This document shows positions 33,646 through 42,886 of a stretch of 64,000 bases of DNA, in pieces. The stretch covers positions 6,447,001 to 6,511,000 of the forward strand of contig NZ_CP108427.1 of NCBI RefSeq assembly GCF_035982055.1. The letters are read 5' to 3'. Under the pieces are notes generated by a model that made no database searches, was not told where the DNA came from, and saw only the letters and a list, made by a program, of their open reading frames with translations. Within the stretch, counting starts at the first letter, position 1. Each line of letters begins with the position of its first letter. Source of the stretch: Streptomyces sp. NBC_01288 (GTDB taxonomy: Bacteria; Actinomycetota; Actinomycetes; Streptomycetales; Streptomycetaceae). Both the position numbers and the translations under genes were made by a program.

Positions 33646-35543
33646 TCCTTACGACCCCCCGGCCCGCCGAGCGCGATCCGCATGGTCTGCTCACCACTGC
33701 CCGCCGCCCAACTGGGCTTCTGCTGCGGGACGGTGGGGACGACGGGGGGCTTCTTCCGGTCCTGCCGCAGCATGTACCGCCAGGCCAGGATCGGCGACGC
33801 GGTGATCAGCAGGGCGAACGTCGCCCAGGTGATCATCGCCGGATGGGAGTGCCCGTTCTCGAACCCGGCCATCAGCGACCCGGCGAAGATCAGGATGAAG
33901 AACCAGTGCACCCGGAACGTCCCGAACAGCGTGTCGGGGCTGGCCGAGTCGCCCTTGGGCGTGACCACGAACTTGCTCTTGCGGCGCAGCACGGCGTCGA
34001 ACAGCGAGCGGGCGTATATCGGCGCCGACAGCGCCGACATCACCATGCCCGCGACCCCGCCCGACCCCTCCGGCTCGTGCGGGGAGACGTTGTGCCGCCG
34101 GTTCCAGATGTAGAGGCCGATCTGGAGCGCGGACGCGTTGCCGTAGAGCATCAGCCACACCGTCGGGTCGATGTTCACGCCCGAGGCGCCCAGGCCCAGG
34201 AACAGCGCGCAACTCAGCGCCGCCAGGATCCAGTTGAGGGCCGACATCGGGTAGAAGATGATCATCATCGTGTAGTTGAAGAACTTCCCAGGAGGCATCG
34301 AGAAGAAGCCCTTCCAGTACTGCTTGAGGATCGTCTCGTACGTCCCCCGCGACCACCGGAGCTGCTGCGTGAAGAAGTCCGTCCAGGCGCTGGGCCCTTC
34401 GCCGACCGCGAGCACGTCCGGCGTGTAGACCGACTTCCACTTCTTCCCGGTCGCCGGGTTCTTGGCCCGGTGCATTTCGAATCCCGTGGCCATGTCCTCG
34501 GTGATCGAGTCGTACAGGCCGCCGATCTGCTGAAGTGCCCTGATGCGTACGGCATTTGACGTACCGACGAACATCGGCGAGCCGTAGCGGTTGCCGGCCC
34601 GCTGGATCAGGGCGTGGAAGAGGAACTGCTGCGACTCGGCCGCCTTGGTGACCGGGCCCTCGTAATTGCCGTACACCTGGGGGCCGATGACGAAGCCGAC
34701 GTCCGGGTCGCGGAAGAAACCCAGCATCCGCTCCAGGTAGTTGGGCAGCGGCACGTGGTCGGTGTCGACGGAGGCGAAGTAGTCGTACTCGTCGCCGTGC
34801 GCCTCAAGCCAGGCGTTGTAGTTGCCGTGCTTGGTCTTCGCGCGGTGCGCGCCCTTGGGCTGGTTCCAGCGCTCAACTCCCTTGCGGGTGAAGTGGTGTA
34901 CGCCGAGCCGCCCGCAGACGGCCTTGACCGCCGGGTCGTCGCCCTCGTCCAGCAGCCACACGTGCAACAGCCCCCGGTGGCGCAGCCGTACGGCCGCCTC
35001 CAGGGTCCTGGTGACCATCTCCAGGGGTTCCTTGCCGGGCACGAACGTCGTGATGAACGCGACGCGTGTGCCCGTCTCGGGCACCACCGGGACCGGGTCG
35101 CGGGCGACCAGCGTGGCGTGCGCGTTGGACAGCACGTTCATGCAGCGGAAGAACTCGATCAGGCCGATCGCGACCAGCATCACGATGTCCAGCGCGGGCA
35201 GGAAGTCGTAGGCGGGATAGTCGCGTTGGGTCCAGTGCTCGGGCTGCATCAGCCAGCCCAGCAGGACCAGCGAGAGCAGTGGCGCCGCGCCCAGCATGAG
35301 GGCGGCGCGCAGGCGGTGCGTCTCCTGCGACAGCAGCGACCGGTACTGGACCCTGTACGGCTTGCCCGGTTCGGGCTGCGTGAGGGGTCCCGCCAGGCGG
35401 CTGTAGTGCTCGTAGTCGTATCTCGGAAGTGTGCTCTTGATCCGGCGGAAGCTGCCGGTCCGGTGTCCCGGGACTCTGAGTTCGGTGGTTTGTGTTGGTG
35501 ACGGGTCGAGGTCGTGCCGGGCGCCCGTCGGCGTCGACGTCAT
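33642..35543 (-). CDS. cslA: Cellulose synthase-like glycosyltransferase CslA
   Basis: A 633-aa family-2 processive glycosyltransferase in the membrane. Cytosolic GT-A domain: VAFITTFVPGKEP, first Asp LLDEGDD, DxD ASVDTDHVPLP, acceptor-base motif SITEDMATG and QQLRW (TQQLRWSRG). Two TM segments precede it and about five follow. It makes a beta-glucan at the hyphal tip. It is the first gene of the cslA-glxA operon. The long 315-bp upstream region suggests complex control. Confidence 0.96.
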   Translation of the reverse strand: MTSTPTGARHDLDPSPTQTTELRVPGHRTGSFRRIKSTLPRYDYEHYSRLAGPLTQPEPGKPYRVQYRSLLSQETHRLRAALMLGAAPLLSLVLLGWLMQPEHWTQRDYPAYDFLPALDIVMLVAIGLIEFFRCMNVLSNAHATLVARDPVPVVPETGTRVAFITTFVPGKEPLEMVTRTLEAAVRLRHRGLLHVWLLDEGDDPAVKAVCGRLGVHHFTRKGVERWNQPKGAHRAKTKHGNYNAWLEAHGDEYDYFASVDTDHVPLPNYLERMLGFFRDPDVGFVIGPQVYGNYEGPVTKAAESQQFLFHALIQRAGNRYGSPMFVGTSNAVRIRALQQIGGLYDSITEDMATGFEMHRAKNPATGKKWKSVYTPDVLAVGEGPSAWTDFFTQQLRWSRGTYETILKQYWKGFFSMPPGKFFNYTMMIIFYPMSALNWILAALSCALFLGLGASGVNIDPTVWLMLYGNASALQIGLYIWNRRHNVSPHEPEGSGGVAGMVMSALSAPIYARSLFDAVLRRKSKFVVTPKGDSASPDTLFGTFRVHWFFILIFAGSLMAGFENGHSHPAMITWATFALLITASPILAWRYMLRQDRKKPPVVPTVPQQKPSWAAGSGEQTMRIALGGPGGRKE

Positions 35544-35858
35544 GAGTCATCCCCCCACACGCGAGAACGCGCGTGTCTGTTTGTCTCGGCCGCCCGCCGG
35601 CGTCCCCCTCGACGATCGACGGGCGTGTCAGTGGTGGCCACAGTCACCGCACAGTCCGCTCACAGAGATGTGCGGCTGCGACCGCCCGGTTGCGCGATGC
35701 CCCCTCCGACATCTGTTCCAGCGCGGGGCCCCTCCGCCCCGCGAAACCGCGCAACCGGTTCCGTACCCCCTCAACTGCCGTGTACCGGCAGTCTCTTCAA
35801 AACCAGGGTTCTACGGTGCTCAGCTTGATCGCAAGACACGAAACGCGGTGTTTACCGG
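35544..35858. promoter_or_regulatory. 315-bp region upstream of cslA
   Basis: No gene found. An inverted repeat ACTGCCG (35774-35780) and CGGCAGT (35786-35792) with a 5-bp spacer lies about 230 bp upstream of cslA and is a candidate regulator site. The adjacent FadR-type gene reads toward cslA in the same direction and ends at 35859, so read-through is also possible. Confidence 0.45.
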
Positions 35859-36572
35859 TCATACGCGTTCATTGGGGTGCGTGTGGGGATCATGTGCAGC
35901 CGTTGTGGACACCCTTGTGCGCACGTTGTCGAAGTGCTCTCTTATGGCGTTCTCGGCACGTTTCGCATCCCCGGACCGGACCGCGTCGAGGATCGCCCGG
36001 TGCTGGCGGCAGGTGACCTCGGGGTCCTGCGGGCCGGCCGCGAGATCGGTGTGGACGCGGTGGAAGGCGTCCCAGAACGCGTCCAGGACCTCGCTCAGCA
36101 GCGCGTTGTCCAGCCCTCGGTAGAGCGTGGCGTGGAAGGCCCGGTCGGTGGCCGCGAGCCCGACCCCCTCGGCGGCCTCCCGCTCCATCTGCCGTACCAG
36201 CGCGTCCAGTTCGACGAGATCCCGCTCCGGCAGCCGCCCCGCGAGCCGGGCGACCAGCCCCGACTCGACCGCCTCCCGCAGTTCGAGGAGCTGGAGCAGG
36301 CTGTCCTCGCCGCGGTAGTGCCCGACGACGGTACGGAACGCGAGGCCCTCGACCATCGGCGCGAGCGACATCGGGCCGACGTACGTCCCGAACCCGTGCC
36401 GGATCTCGACGATCCCCATCGCCTGCAACGCCTTGAGCGCCTCGCGCACCGAGTTCCGGCTCGCACCGAGCAGCACCATCAGCTCGGGCTCGGTCGGCAG
36501 CGGGGCCCCGGAGGACAGCCGACGGTCGAGGATGAGCTTCTTGATCCGCTCCTGAAGGTCACGGGCTGTCAT
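35859..36572 (-). CDS. FadR/GntR-family transcriptional regulator (FCD domain)
   Basis: A 237-aa regulator: winged helix DLQERIKKLILDRRLSSGAPLPTEPELMVLLGASRNSVREALKALQAMGIVEIRHGFGTYV, then an all-helical FCD ligand domain (LLQLLELREAVESGLVARLAGRL ... ATDRAFHATLYRGLDN ... QHRAILDAVRSGD). FCD members bind small acids with a metal. ATG 36572 is used. Located upstream of, and co-directional with, cslA, but nothing proves it controls that gene. Confidence 0.92.
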   Translation of the reverse strand: MTARDLQERIKKLILDRRLSSGAPLPTEPELMVLLGASRNSVREALKALQAMGIVEIRHGFGTYVGPMSLAPMVEGLAFRTVVGHYRGEDSLLQLLELREAVESGLVARLAGRLPERDLVELDALVRQMEREAAEGVGLAATDRAFHATLYRGLDNALLSEVLDAFWDAFHRVHTDLAAGPQDPEVTCRQHRAILDAVRSGDAKRAENAIREHFDNVRTRVSTTAAHDPHTHPNERV

Positions 36573-36800
36573 GGCGAGAGGGTATCCGGCCAAACGGGGG
36601 GTGAGCTGTGTTCCGCCCGCGCGGATGTTCCGCCCATGCGGGTCTTCCGCCCACGCAAAAGGCCCCCCGCAGTGCGGAGGGCCTCCGGCGTCGCGAGGGG
36701 ATTTCGGGGGCCGGACTTTTCGGTCGCGGTCGGCGTGGTGCCGGGGTAGGGGGTGTGGGTGGCGGAGCCCTCACCGCGCGCGGCGAAGCCGAGCAAAAAC

Positions 36801-36851
36801 GACGATGGCGAGACATGTTCGCCCTTTCTGCGAACGTGCCTCGCCATCGTC
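36801..36851 (-). terminator. tRNA-Lys terminator hairpin, copy 1
   Basis: GACGATGGCGAG pairs with CTCGCCATCGTC across an inner stem GTTCGC/GCGAAC. On the minus strand it follows the tRNA and precedes GTTTTTGC, a clear intrinsic terminator. Confidence 0.75.
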
Positions 36852-36855
36852 ATCG

Positions 36856-36929
36856 TGCGCCGCCAGGGACTCGAACCCCGGACCCGCTGATTAAGAGTCA
36901 GCTGCTCTAACCAACTGAGCTAGCGGCGC
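36856..36929 (-). tRNA. tRNA-Lys (CTT), copy 1
   Basis: 74 nt. Acceptor stem GCGCCGC/GCGGCGC with discriminator A; D-arm TAGCTCAGTTGGTTAGAGCA; anticodon loop CTCTTAA giving CUU (Lys); T-arm GGGGTTCGAGTCCC. CCA is not encoded. The same tRNA occurs again at 42717 and 56571. Confidence 0.96.
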
Positions 36930-37029
36930 GTGCGTTGACCTGCACAACTCTACCGGATGCGTAGGGGTGCTCCCGACCACCCCCGGACAGGCCCGGGCGG
37001 GGGCCCTGTACATCATTCGGACCGTCAAC

Positions 37030-38457
37030 ATGCGAGTCCGGAAGACAGTTGAGAAACTGGCGGATGTGCACGAGCGCGGATATTTCCACCTGGAGTGTGA
37101 GGGGCATCGCATGGAGACTCCGGTATTCGAGGAATTCGATCCCGCGAGCGATTGCGACTGCCCCGGATGTGCTGACCGGCGGCGCCTCCCGTCGCATTCC
37201 CCGACCGGCCGTACCGTCGGCCACCCCGCCGCCCAGCGGGCCCTCTTCGTGGCGGCCGCGGCGTCCGCCGCCCTCGCCGCCGGGCATGCCGTACCGGCCG
37301 CGGCCGCTCCCCACGCTCCGGCTCGCCCCGGAGTTCCCGCAGGTGACACGGGTGACGAGCCCGCGACCCCGCAGGGGAGCAAGGCCCCGCTGCACGGCCC
37401 GAGCGGGAGACCGGCGAAGCCGGCCGGTGCGGTCAAGGCGCCCACGGCCACCCGCGCGGAGATCATCAACCGGGCCAAGACCTGGATCGCGGCGCAGGTG
37501 CCGTACAGCATGAACGCGTACTGGTCGGACGGTTACCGGCAGGACTGCTCGGGGTTCGTCTCGATGGCCTGGGGGCTGCCGGGGAACGAATGGACCGGGA
37601 GTCTCGACCAGTACGGGGTGCGTATTTCCAAGGAGGAACTGGAGCCCGGCGACATTCTCCTGTTCCACAATCTCGCGAACCCCGAGAAAGGCTCGCACGT
37701 CGTCATTTTCGGCGGCTGGACCGACTACACGCACACCTACTACATCGCCCTGGAGGAGACCCCTTCGCACGCCCGCCGCCAGTCCACCCCGTACGCGTAC
37801 TGGAGCCACTCGGACAGCTATGTGCCGTACCGCTACAAGGGCGTGACGGGCGGTACGGAAGGGGTGACACCGGTGGCTCCGGTGACCCCCGCGGACGCGG
37901 GCAGGACGAACACGCCGTACCCGGGAGCGTCGTCTTTCGGCCCCGGCGCCGACAACAAGTACGTCACCCAGCTCGGCACGATGCTCGTCGCCCGGGGCGC
38001 CGGCGCGTACTACACCTCGGGTCCGGGCCCGCGCTGGTCGGACGCGGACCGGCGGGCCACCCAGGCGTTCCAGCTCGCCCAGGGCTGGAACGGCGCGGAC
38101 GCGGACGGCCTGCCCGGCCCGCAGACCTGGCAACTCCTCGTCACCGGCAAGGGCAAGAACGTAGGCGGCGCGGCGGCCGTCGGAGCGGCGGGCCCGCCCG
38201 CCCCCGCCTCGCACGGCGTCCCGGGCTACCCGGGCAAGGCCGTGTTCCGCCTCGGCGCGAACAACAAGTACGTCACCGAGCTGGGAAAGCAGCTGGTCAA
38301 GAAGGGCTTCGGCAAGTACTACACGACGGGCCCGGGACCGCGCTGGGGCGAGCCGGACCGCCGTAACGTCGAGGCCTTCCAGCGCGCCCAGGGCTGGCGC
38401 GGCGGCGCGGCCGACGGCTACCCCGGGCCGGAGACCTGGCGCCGGCTCTTTTCCTGA
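37030..38457 (+). CDS. NlpC/P60-like cell-wall hydrolase with two peptidoglycan-binding repeats
   Basis: A 475-aa protein. Cys-rich N-terminal stretch (HLECEGHRM ... DCDCPGC), a hydrophobic segment (RALFVAAAASAALAAGHAVPAAAA) acting as late signal or anchor, then an NlpC/P60-like domain with Cys in YRQDCSGFVSMAWG and His in KGSHVVIFGG. Two similar C-terminal domains follow (FGPGADNKYVTQLG... and FRLGANNKYVTELG...), each ending GW/DG-PGP-TW like peptidoglycan-binding repeats. Likely a peptidoglycan or amide hydrolase. The charged, cysteine-bearing part before the signal is odd. ATG 37030 chosen; lies in the csl-lpm neighbourhood. Confidence 0.85.
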   Translation: MRVRKTVEKLADVHERGYFHLECEGHRMETPVFEEFDPASDCDCPGCADRRRLPSHSPTGRTVGHPAAQRALFVAAAASAALAAGHAVPAAAAPHAPARPGVPAGDTGDEPATPQGSKAPLHGPSGRPAKPAGAVKAPTATRAEIINRAKTWIAAQVPYSMNAYWSDGYRQDCSGFVSMAWGLPGNEWTGSLDQYGVRISKEELEPGDILLFHNLANPEKGSHVVIFGGWTDYTHTYYIALEETPSHARRQSTPYAYWSHSDSYVPYRYKGVTGGTEGVTPVAPVTPADAGRTNTPYPGASSFGPGADNKYVTQLGTMLVARGAGAYYTSGPGPRWSDADRRATQAFQLAQGWNGADADGLPGPQTWQLLVTGKGKNVGGAAAVGAAGPPAPASHGVPGYPGKAVFRLGANNKYVTELGKQLVKKGFGKYYTTGPGPRWGEPDRRNVEAFQRAQGWRGGAADGYPGPETWRRLFS

Positions 38458-38524
38458 CCACCTATGACCACCCGTTCCATGACCACCCGTTGTGACGCAT
38501 CTGGCGCGGAGGCTGGAGGCACCT

Positions 38525-39652
38525 ATGAGTACGACGACCACTTCACACACGCCCGAGAACGAGGGGCCGCCCGAGGGACAGACCCGTCCCGCGCGGCTCA
38601 TCCAGAACGAGGCGACCACCGAGATCCCCGTCCACCTGTTGTTCCGCGACGACCCCGACCCGGTCTCGGTGCCGCTCAGGCCCGCCGTCGTGGCCCGTCG
38701 GCAGGGCACCGGCGAGCAGCCCCGCTTCCGCCGCCCGGTCCCGGCCAAGCCGCGCCCGGCCCCGGAGGTCGACCCCGACCTCGTGGAGCGCCCGGCCCGG
38801 GTGCTGCCCGGCACGGCGGGCGTGCTCGCCGGTTCCTGCGGACTGGCCGGCTGCCTCGCCACCTCGTGGTGGGCGGGCGTCCTGCCCCCGCTCGCGACCG
38901 AGGCGCTACGACTGCCGTTCTACGCCGGTGCCGGACTCGGTCCCGCGCAGTGGGCCGCGTACGCCGGGGCCGGCGCGCTCGGGCTGTTCGGCTTCGGGGG
39001 TCTGGCCCGGGGCCGTACCGGACGGGCCTGGGTGCTCGGTCTGTTCGGGCGGTACCGGGGGACCGTCCGGCGCACCGGGCTGATGTGGGTCAACCCCTTG
39101 CTGCTGCGCCGCCGCGTCGACGTACGGCTGCGGCACTGGCGCAGTGAGCCGATGCCGGGGGCCGACGCGAACGGGGTCGCGCTGCGGGTCGTGACGCTCG
39201 TGGTGTGGCGGGTGCGGGACACCGCGCGGGCCACGCTCGGGGTCGAGGACCACGAGACGTATCTGCGCGAGTGCGTGGAGGCGGCGCTGGCCCGGGTGCC
39301 GGTGGAGCCGCCGGGCGGTGGCGCGAAGGGCGCGGCCGACCTGGCCGTCGACGCGCTGACCCGGCTGGTCGCGGCGGACTCGGCGCCGGTCGGCATCGAG
39401 GTGTTCTCGGTACGGCCGGTCCGTGTGGAGTACGCCCCGGAGGTCGCGGCGGCGATGACCCGGCGCCGTATCGCCACGCTGGACGCGCAGCAGCGGGCGA
39501 CGATGCTCACGTCTGTGGTCGACTCCGTGGAGGACACGGTGACGCGACTGACCATGCGAGGTCTGGTGGAGCTGGACGACTACGAACGCCGGGCGCTGGT
39601 GAAGGACTTGACGGTCGCGTTCTGCTCGGGGCGGGGGGAATCGGCGCCGTGA
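38525..39652 (+). CDS. SPFH/Band-7-domain membrane protein
   Basis: A 375-aa protein: Pro-rich cytoplasmic N-terminus, two membrane segments (VLAGSCGLAGCLATSWWAGVLPPL and WAAYAGAGALGLFGFGGLARG), then an SPFH/stomatin-like domain (GLMWVNPLLLRRRVDVRLRHWRSEPMPGADANGVALRVVTLVVWRVRDTARA). Such proteins scaffold membrane microdomains. GGAGG precedes ATG 38525. Lies between the NlpC/P60 gene and the LPMO gene. Confidence 0.88.
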   Translation: MSTTTTSHTPENEGPPEGQTRPARLIQNEATTEIPVHLLFRDDPDPVSVPLRPAVVARRQGTGEQPRFRRPVPAKPRPAPEVDPDLVERPARVLPGTAGVLAGSCGLAGCLATSWWAGVLPPLATEALRLPFYAGAGLGPAQWAAYAGAGALGLFGFGGLARGRTGRAWVLGLFGRYRGTVRRTGLMWVNPLLLRRRVDVRLRHWRSEPMPGADANGVALRVVTLVVWRVRDTARATLGVEDHETYLRECVEAALARVPVEPPGGGAKGAADLAVDALTRLVAADSAPVGIEVFSVRPVRVEYAPEVAAAMTRRRIATLDAQQRATMLTSVVDSVEDTVTRLTMRGLVELDDYERRALVKDLTVAFCSGRGESAP

Positions 39653-39721
39653 TGAGGAGTGCGACGGGGATGGACGCGTCTTTGATATAGACACGGTCAA
39701 GTAGGGGCAATAATCTGGGAC

Positions 39722-39735
39722 TTGGTCTAGACCTG
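39722..39735. promoter_or_regulatory. DasR-responsive element (dre) candidate
   Basis: TTGGTCTAGACCTG contains the palindromic core GGTCTAGACC of DasR sites that control chitin and aminosugar genes in Streptomyces. It is about 45 bp upstream of the LPMO start. Confidence 0.75.
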
Positions 39736-39779
39736 CACGGCTCACGGAACTTCCCCACACGTTCTCCAGGAGCGGCAGC

Positions 39780-40388
39780 ATGCGCAAAAAGGCCAAGTGG
39801 TACGCGGGCGTGCTCGGGCTCACCACGGCCGGGGCCATCGTGCTCTCGTCCGGGGCCGCGAGCAGCCACGGCTACACCGACCTCCCCATCAGCAGGCAGA
39901 AGCTCTGTGCCAACGGCACGGTGACGAACTGCGGTGACATCCAGTACGAGCCGCAGAGCGTCGAGGGCCCCAAGGGCTTCCCGGCGGCCGGCCCCGCCGA
40001 CGGCCAGATCTGCAACGGCGGAATCAGCCGCTTCGCCCAACTCAGCGCACCGAAGGCCCCGTCGGGCACCGCCTGGCCGACGACCAAGGTGACGGGTGGT
40101 CAGTCGTACACGTTCCGCTGGCAGTTCACGGCGATCCACGCGACGACGGACTTCAAGTACTACGTCACCAAGGCGGGTTGGAACCAGAACCACAACCTGG
40201 CCCGCTCGGACCTCAACACCACCCCGTTCCTCACCGTCCCCTACAACGGCCAGCGCCCCTCGTCGTCCACCATCTCCCACACCGGCACGCTGCCGTCCGG
40301 CCTCTCCGGCCACCACGTGATCGTCGCGGTGTGGACGATCGCGGACACGACCAACGCGTTCTACTCCTGCTCGGACGTCACGTTCTGA
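39780..40388 (+). CDS. lpmP: AA10 lytic polysaccharide monooxygenase (LpmP-like)
   Basis: A 202-aa secreted copper enzyme. Signal peptide (WYAGVLGLTTAGAIVLSSGAASS) is cleaved before HGYTDLP, so the mature N-terminal His forms the histidine brace; the second His is in WQFTAIHATTDFKYYVT. AA10 LPMOs cut chitin or cellulose oxidatively. The csl-glx locus of S. lividans has such a gene (lpmP) that acts on the tip glycan/chitin interface. Two internal Cys pairs support a secreted fold. A DasR-type site is upstream. Confidence 0.93.
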   Translation: MRKKAKWYAGVLGLTTAGAIVLSSGAASSHGYTDLPISRQKLCANGTVTNCGDIQYEPQSVEGPKGFPAAGPADGQICNGGISRFAQLSAPKAPSGTAWPTTKVTGGQSYTFRWQFTAIHATTDFKYYVTKAGWNQNHNLARSDLNTTPFLTVPYNGQRPSSSTISHTGTLPSGLSGHHVIVAVWTIADTTNAFYSCSDVTF

Positions 40389-40492
40389 CCTTGACGTTCT
40401 CGGCATGAGGTTCTGAGCATTGCTTGAGACAGTTCGGCGTCCCCCGGGGGTAGGTTCCCTCCACCAAGCGGTACTTGACCTCGGGGGACACC

Positions 40493-40948
40493 ATGGAAGC
40501 GCTGTTCTACATCGCGCCACTTCTCATCATCGCCGTCGTGGTGCTCGGTGCGGTGAGCGTGATCCGCCGCTCGCGCCAGGTCAACAGCGCCTGGAGCAGC
40601 GGACTCACGGCCGAGGCCCGCTGTCTGCGGACGTACACGACGACCAGCGGCGACGCCGGGGACACCATGGTGTCGACGACGCTGCACCACGTCTACGAGT
40701 TCACGACCCGCGAGGGCCGCACGGTCCGGTTCGAGGAGAGCAACGGGCCGGGCACGACGCTGGAGGGCGACATCGTCACCGTGCACTACGCGGCCGACCA
40801 CCCCGAGCAGGCCACCGCCCACGCCCCGTCCCGCGGGAAGCTCGCGGCGGGCGCGGGCTGCGCGCTGGTGTTCTTCGGCGTGATCGTCGCCGCCTGCGTC
40901 GTCTTCATCCTCGTGACCCACAAGATGTTCGACTCCATGGGCTCGTAG
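40493..40948 (+). CDS. DUF3592 membrane protein
   Basis: A 151-aa protein with an N-terminal TM (FYIAPLLIIAVVVLGAVSVI), a DUF3592 domain (EARCLRTYTTTSGDAGDTMVSTTLHHVYEFTTREGRTVRFEE) and a C-terminal TM (GCALVFFGVIVAACVVFILV). Function unknown. ATG 40493 follows GGGGGA. Confidence 0.88.
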   Translation: MEALFYIAPLLIIAVVVLGAVSVIRRSRQVNSAWSSGLTAEARCLRTYTTTSGDAGDTMVSTTLHHVYEFTTREGRTVRFEESNGPGTTLEGDIVTVHYAADHPEQATAHAPSRGKLAAGAGCALVFFGVIVAACVVFILVTHKMFDSMGS

Positions 40949-40987
40949 TCTCCATATCTGACGGTACGTCAACTACCCTGCGCCCCC

Positions 40988-42610
40988 ATGGAGTCCAGCA
41001 GGCGTACCGTCGCGGAACTCGTACAGGCACGGTGGGGCGACCACCGCCCGGGCCTGTGGTGCGGGCAACAGGTGCTCACCCACCACGAGATGGCGTCCGG
41101 CGCGGCGGCCAGAGCGGCGCTCCTCACCGACCTCCTGCCACCCGGCACCGCACCCCACGTCGGCGTACTGCTCGACAACACCCCTGAATATCCCCTGTGG
41201 TTGAGCGCGGCGGCCCTCGCGGGCGCGGCCGTCGCCGGTATCAACCCCACCCGCCGAGGCCCCGAACTGGCCCGCGACATCCTGCACACCGAGTGCCGGT
41301 TCCTGGTCACGGAACGCGCCCACGTCCAGCTCCTCGAAGGCCTCCAACTCCCCGGCGTACGACTCCTGGTGACGGACACTCAGTCATACGACGACCTGCT
41401 CGCCCCGTACGCGGACGCGCACCCGTCCGCCTTCTCCCGGGCCACGCCCGACGACCGCGTCCTGCTCTACTTCACCTCCGGTTCCACCGGCGCCCCGAAG
41501 GCCGCGATCTGCACCCAGGGCCGACTGGCCGCTGCGGGGCGCTCGTTGGCCGACAGCTTCGGGGTCCGCGCGGACGACGTGCACTACATCTGCATGCCGA
41601 TGTTCCACGGCAACGCGGTGATCGCCGACTGGGCACCGGCGTTGGCGGCCGGGGCGGGCGTGGCGCTGCGGCGGCGGTTCTCGGCGTCACGGTTCCTGGA
41701 CGACGTACGGGCGTACGGGGCCACGTACTTCACCTACGTGGGCCGCGCCGTTCAGTACGTCCTGGCCACCGAGGAACGCCCCGACGACCGGGACAACCCA
41801 CTACGCATGGGCTTCGGCACGGAGGCGGGGGCGGTGGACGCGGTGGCGTTCGAGCGGCGGTTCGGGGTGCGGCTGGTGGAGGGGTACGGGTCCTCGGAGG
41901 GCGGGGCGGCGGTGCAGTGGTCGCCGGGGACACCGGCCGGGGCGGTCGGGCGGGCGGCGCCCGGGCTCGCCGTACTCGATCCCGAGACGCGGACGGAGTG
42001 CTCGCCGGCGGCCTTCGACTCGGCGGGTCGGCTGCTCAACGGGGAAGAGGCGATAGGGGAGTTGGTGAACCGGGGCGCCAACCCCTTCGAGGGCTACTGG
42101 CGCAACCCCGAGGCGGACGCCGAGCGGCGCCGCGAGGGCTGGTACTGGACCGGCGACCTCTTCTACCGGGACCGCGACGGCTATCTCTACTTCGCCGGCC
42201 GCACCGACGACCGCCTCCGCGTCGACAGCGAGAACCTCGCCGCCGCGATGATCGAGAACATCCTCGCCCGCTACGAGGGCGCCGACGCCGTGGCGGTCTA
42301 CGCGGTACCGGACCCGGTGACCGGCGACCAGGTCATGGCGACGATCGCCGGACACTTCGACCCGCTCGACTTCGCGGAGTTCCTGCTGGCCCAGCCGGAT
42401 CTGGGGACGAAGATGGCGCCACGGTTCGTGCGGGTGGTGGAGCGGATGCCGGTGACCGCGACGAACAAGATCCATCGGGCGGGGCTGCGGCGGGAGGGGG
42501 TCGTATGTCCGGATCCGGTGTGGTGGCGGCCGCCGGGGGAGGCGGCCTACCGACGACTGACCCCCGAGGACGCCGAAGGGCCCCTCGTCGGAACGAGGGG
42601 CCCGGCTTGA
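40988..42610 (+). CDS. Acyl-CoA synthetase (AMP-forming, FadD-like)
   Basis: A 540-aa adenylate-forming ligase: P-loop YFTSGSTGAPKAA, motif GYGSSEGG, ATP motif YWTGDLFYRDRDGYLYFAGRTDDRLRVDSEN and the C-terminal Lys in ATNKIHRAGLR. It makes acyl-CoA from a carboxylic acid, ATP and CoA; chain length cannot be read from sequence. Closely follows the DUF3592 gene. The gene ends about 106 bp before tRNA-Lys copy 2, which is on the opposite strand. Confidence 0.92.
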   Translation: MESSRRTVAELVQARWGDHRPGLWCGQQVLTHHEMASGAAARAALLTDLLPPGTAPHVGVLLDNTPEYPLWLSAAALAGAAVAGINPTRRGPELARDILHTECRFLVTERAHVQLLEGLQLPGVRLLVTDTQSYDDLLAPYADAHPSAFSRATPDDRVLLYFTSGSTGAPKAAICTQGRLAAAGRSLADSFGVRADDVHYICMPMFHGNAVIADWAPALAAGAGVALRRRFSASRFLDDVRAYGATYFTYVGRAVQYVLATEERPDDRDNPLRMGFGTEAGAVDAVAFERRFGVRLVEGYGSSEGGAAVQWSPGTPAGAVGRAAPGLAVLDPETRTECSPAAFDSAGRLLNGEEAIGELVNRGANPFEGYWRNPEADAERRREGWYWTGDLFYRDRDGYLYFAGRTDDRLRVDSENLAAAMIENILARYEGADAVAVYAVPDPVTGDQVMATIAGHFDPLDFAEFLLAQPDLGTKMAPRFVRVVERMPVTATNKIHRAGLRREGVVCPDPVWWRPPGEAAYRRLTPEDAEGPLVGTRGPA

Positions 42611-42663
42611 GGGGGTGTGGGTGGTGAAGCCCCCACTGCGCGCGGCGAAGCCGTGCAAAACAG

Positions 42664-42710
42664 CGAGGACGAGGCAGGTTCGCGCTTTCTGCGAACGTGC
42701 CTCGTCCTCG
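42664..42710 (-). terminator. tRNA-Lys terminator hairpin, copy 2
   Basis: CGAGGACGAGGCA pairs with TGCCTCGTCCTCG around GTTCGC/GCGAAC; followed on the minus strand by TGTTTTGC. Compared with copies 1 and 3 the stem has compensatory changes. Confidence 0.75.
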
Positions 42711-42716
42711 TCATCG

Positions 42717-42790
42717 TGCGCCGCCAGGGACTCGAACCCCGGACCCGCTGATTAAGAGTCAGCTGCTCTAACCAACTGAGCTAGCGGCGC
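42717..42790 (-). tRNA. tRNA-Lys (CTT), copy 2
   Basis: 74 nt, identical in the visible arms to the copy at 36856: acceptor GCGCCGC/GCGGCGC, anticodon CTT, no encoded CCA. It lies downstream of the IclR gene on the same strand. Confidence 0.96.
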
Positions 42791-42886
42791 GTGACTCACG
42801 CCTTCCGCTGGATCAGAGTCTCGCGGAGGGCGACGAGAAAAATACTACCTGGTCCGGAGGGGTGCTCTGGACCAGGTTTACGCGCG

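Noticed and set aside
36801..42790. tRNA-Lys copies as att sites of an integrated element
   Set aside because: No integrase, phage or conjugation genes lie between them, and the genes between are core Streptomyces genes.
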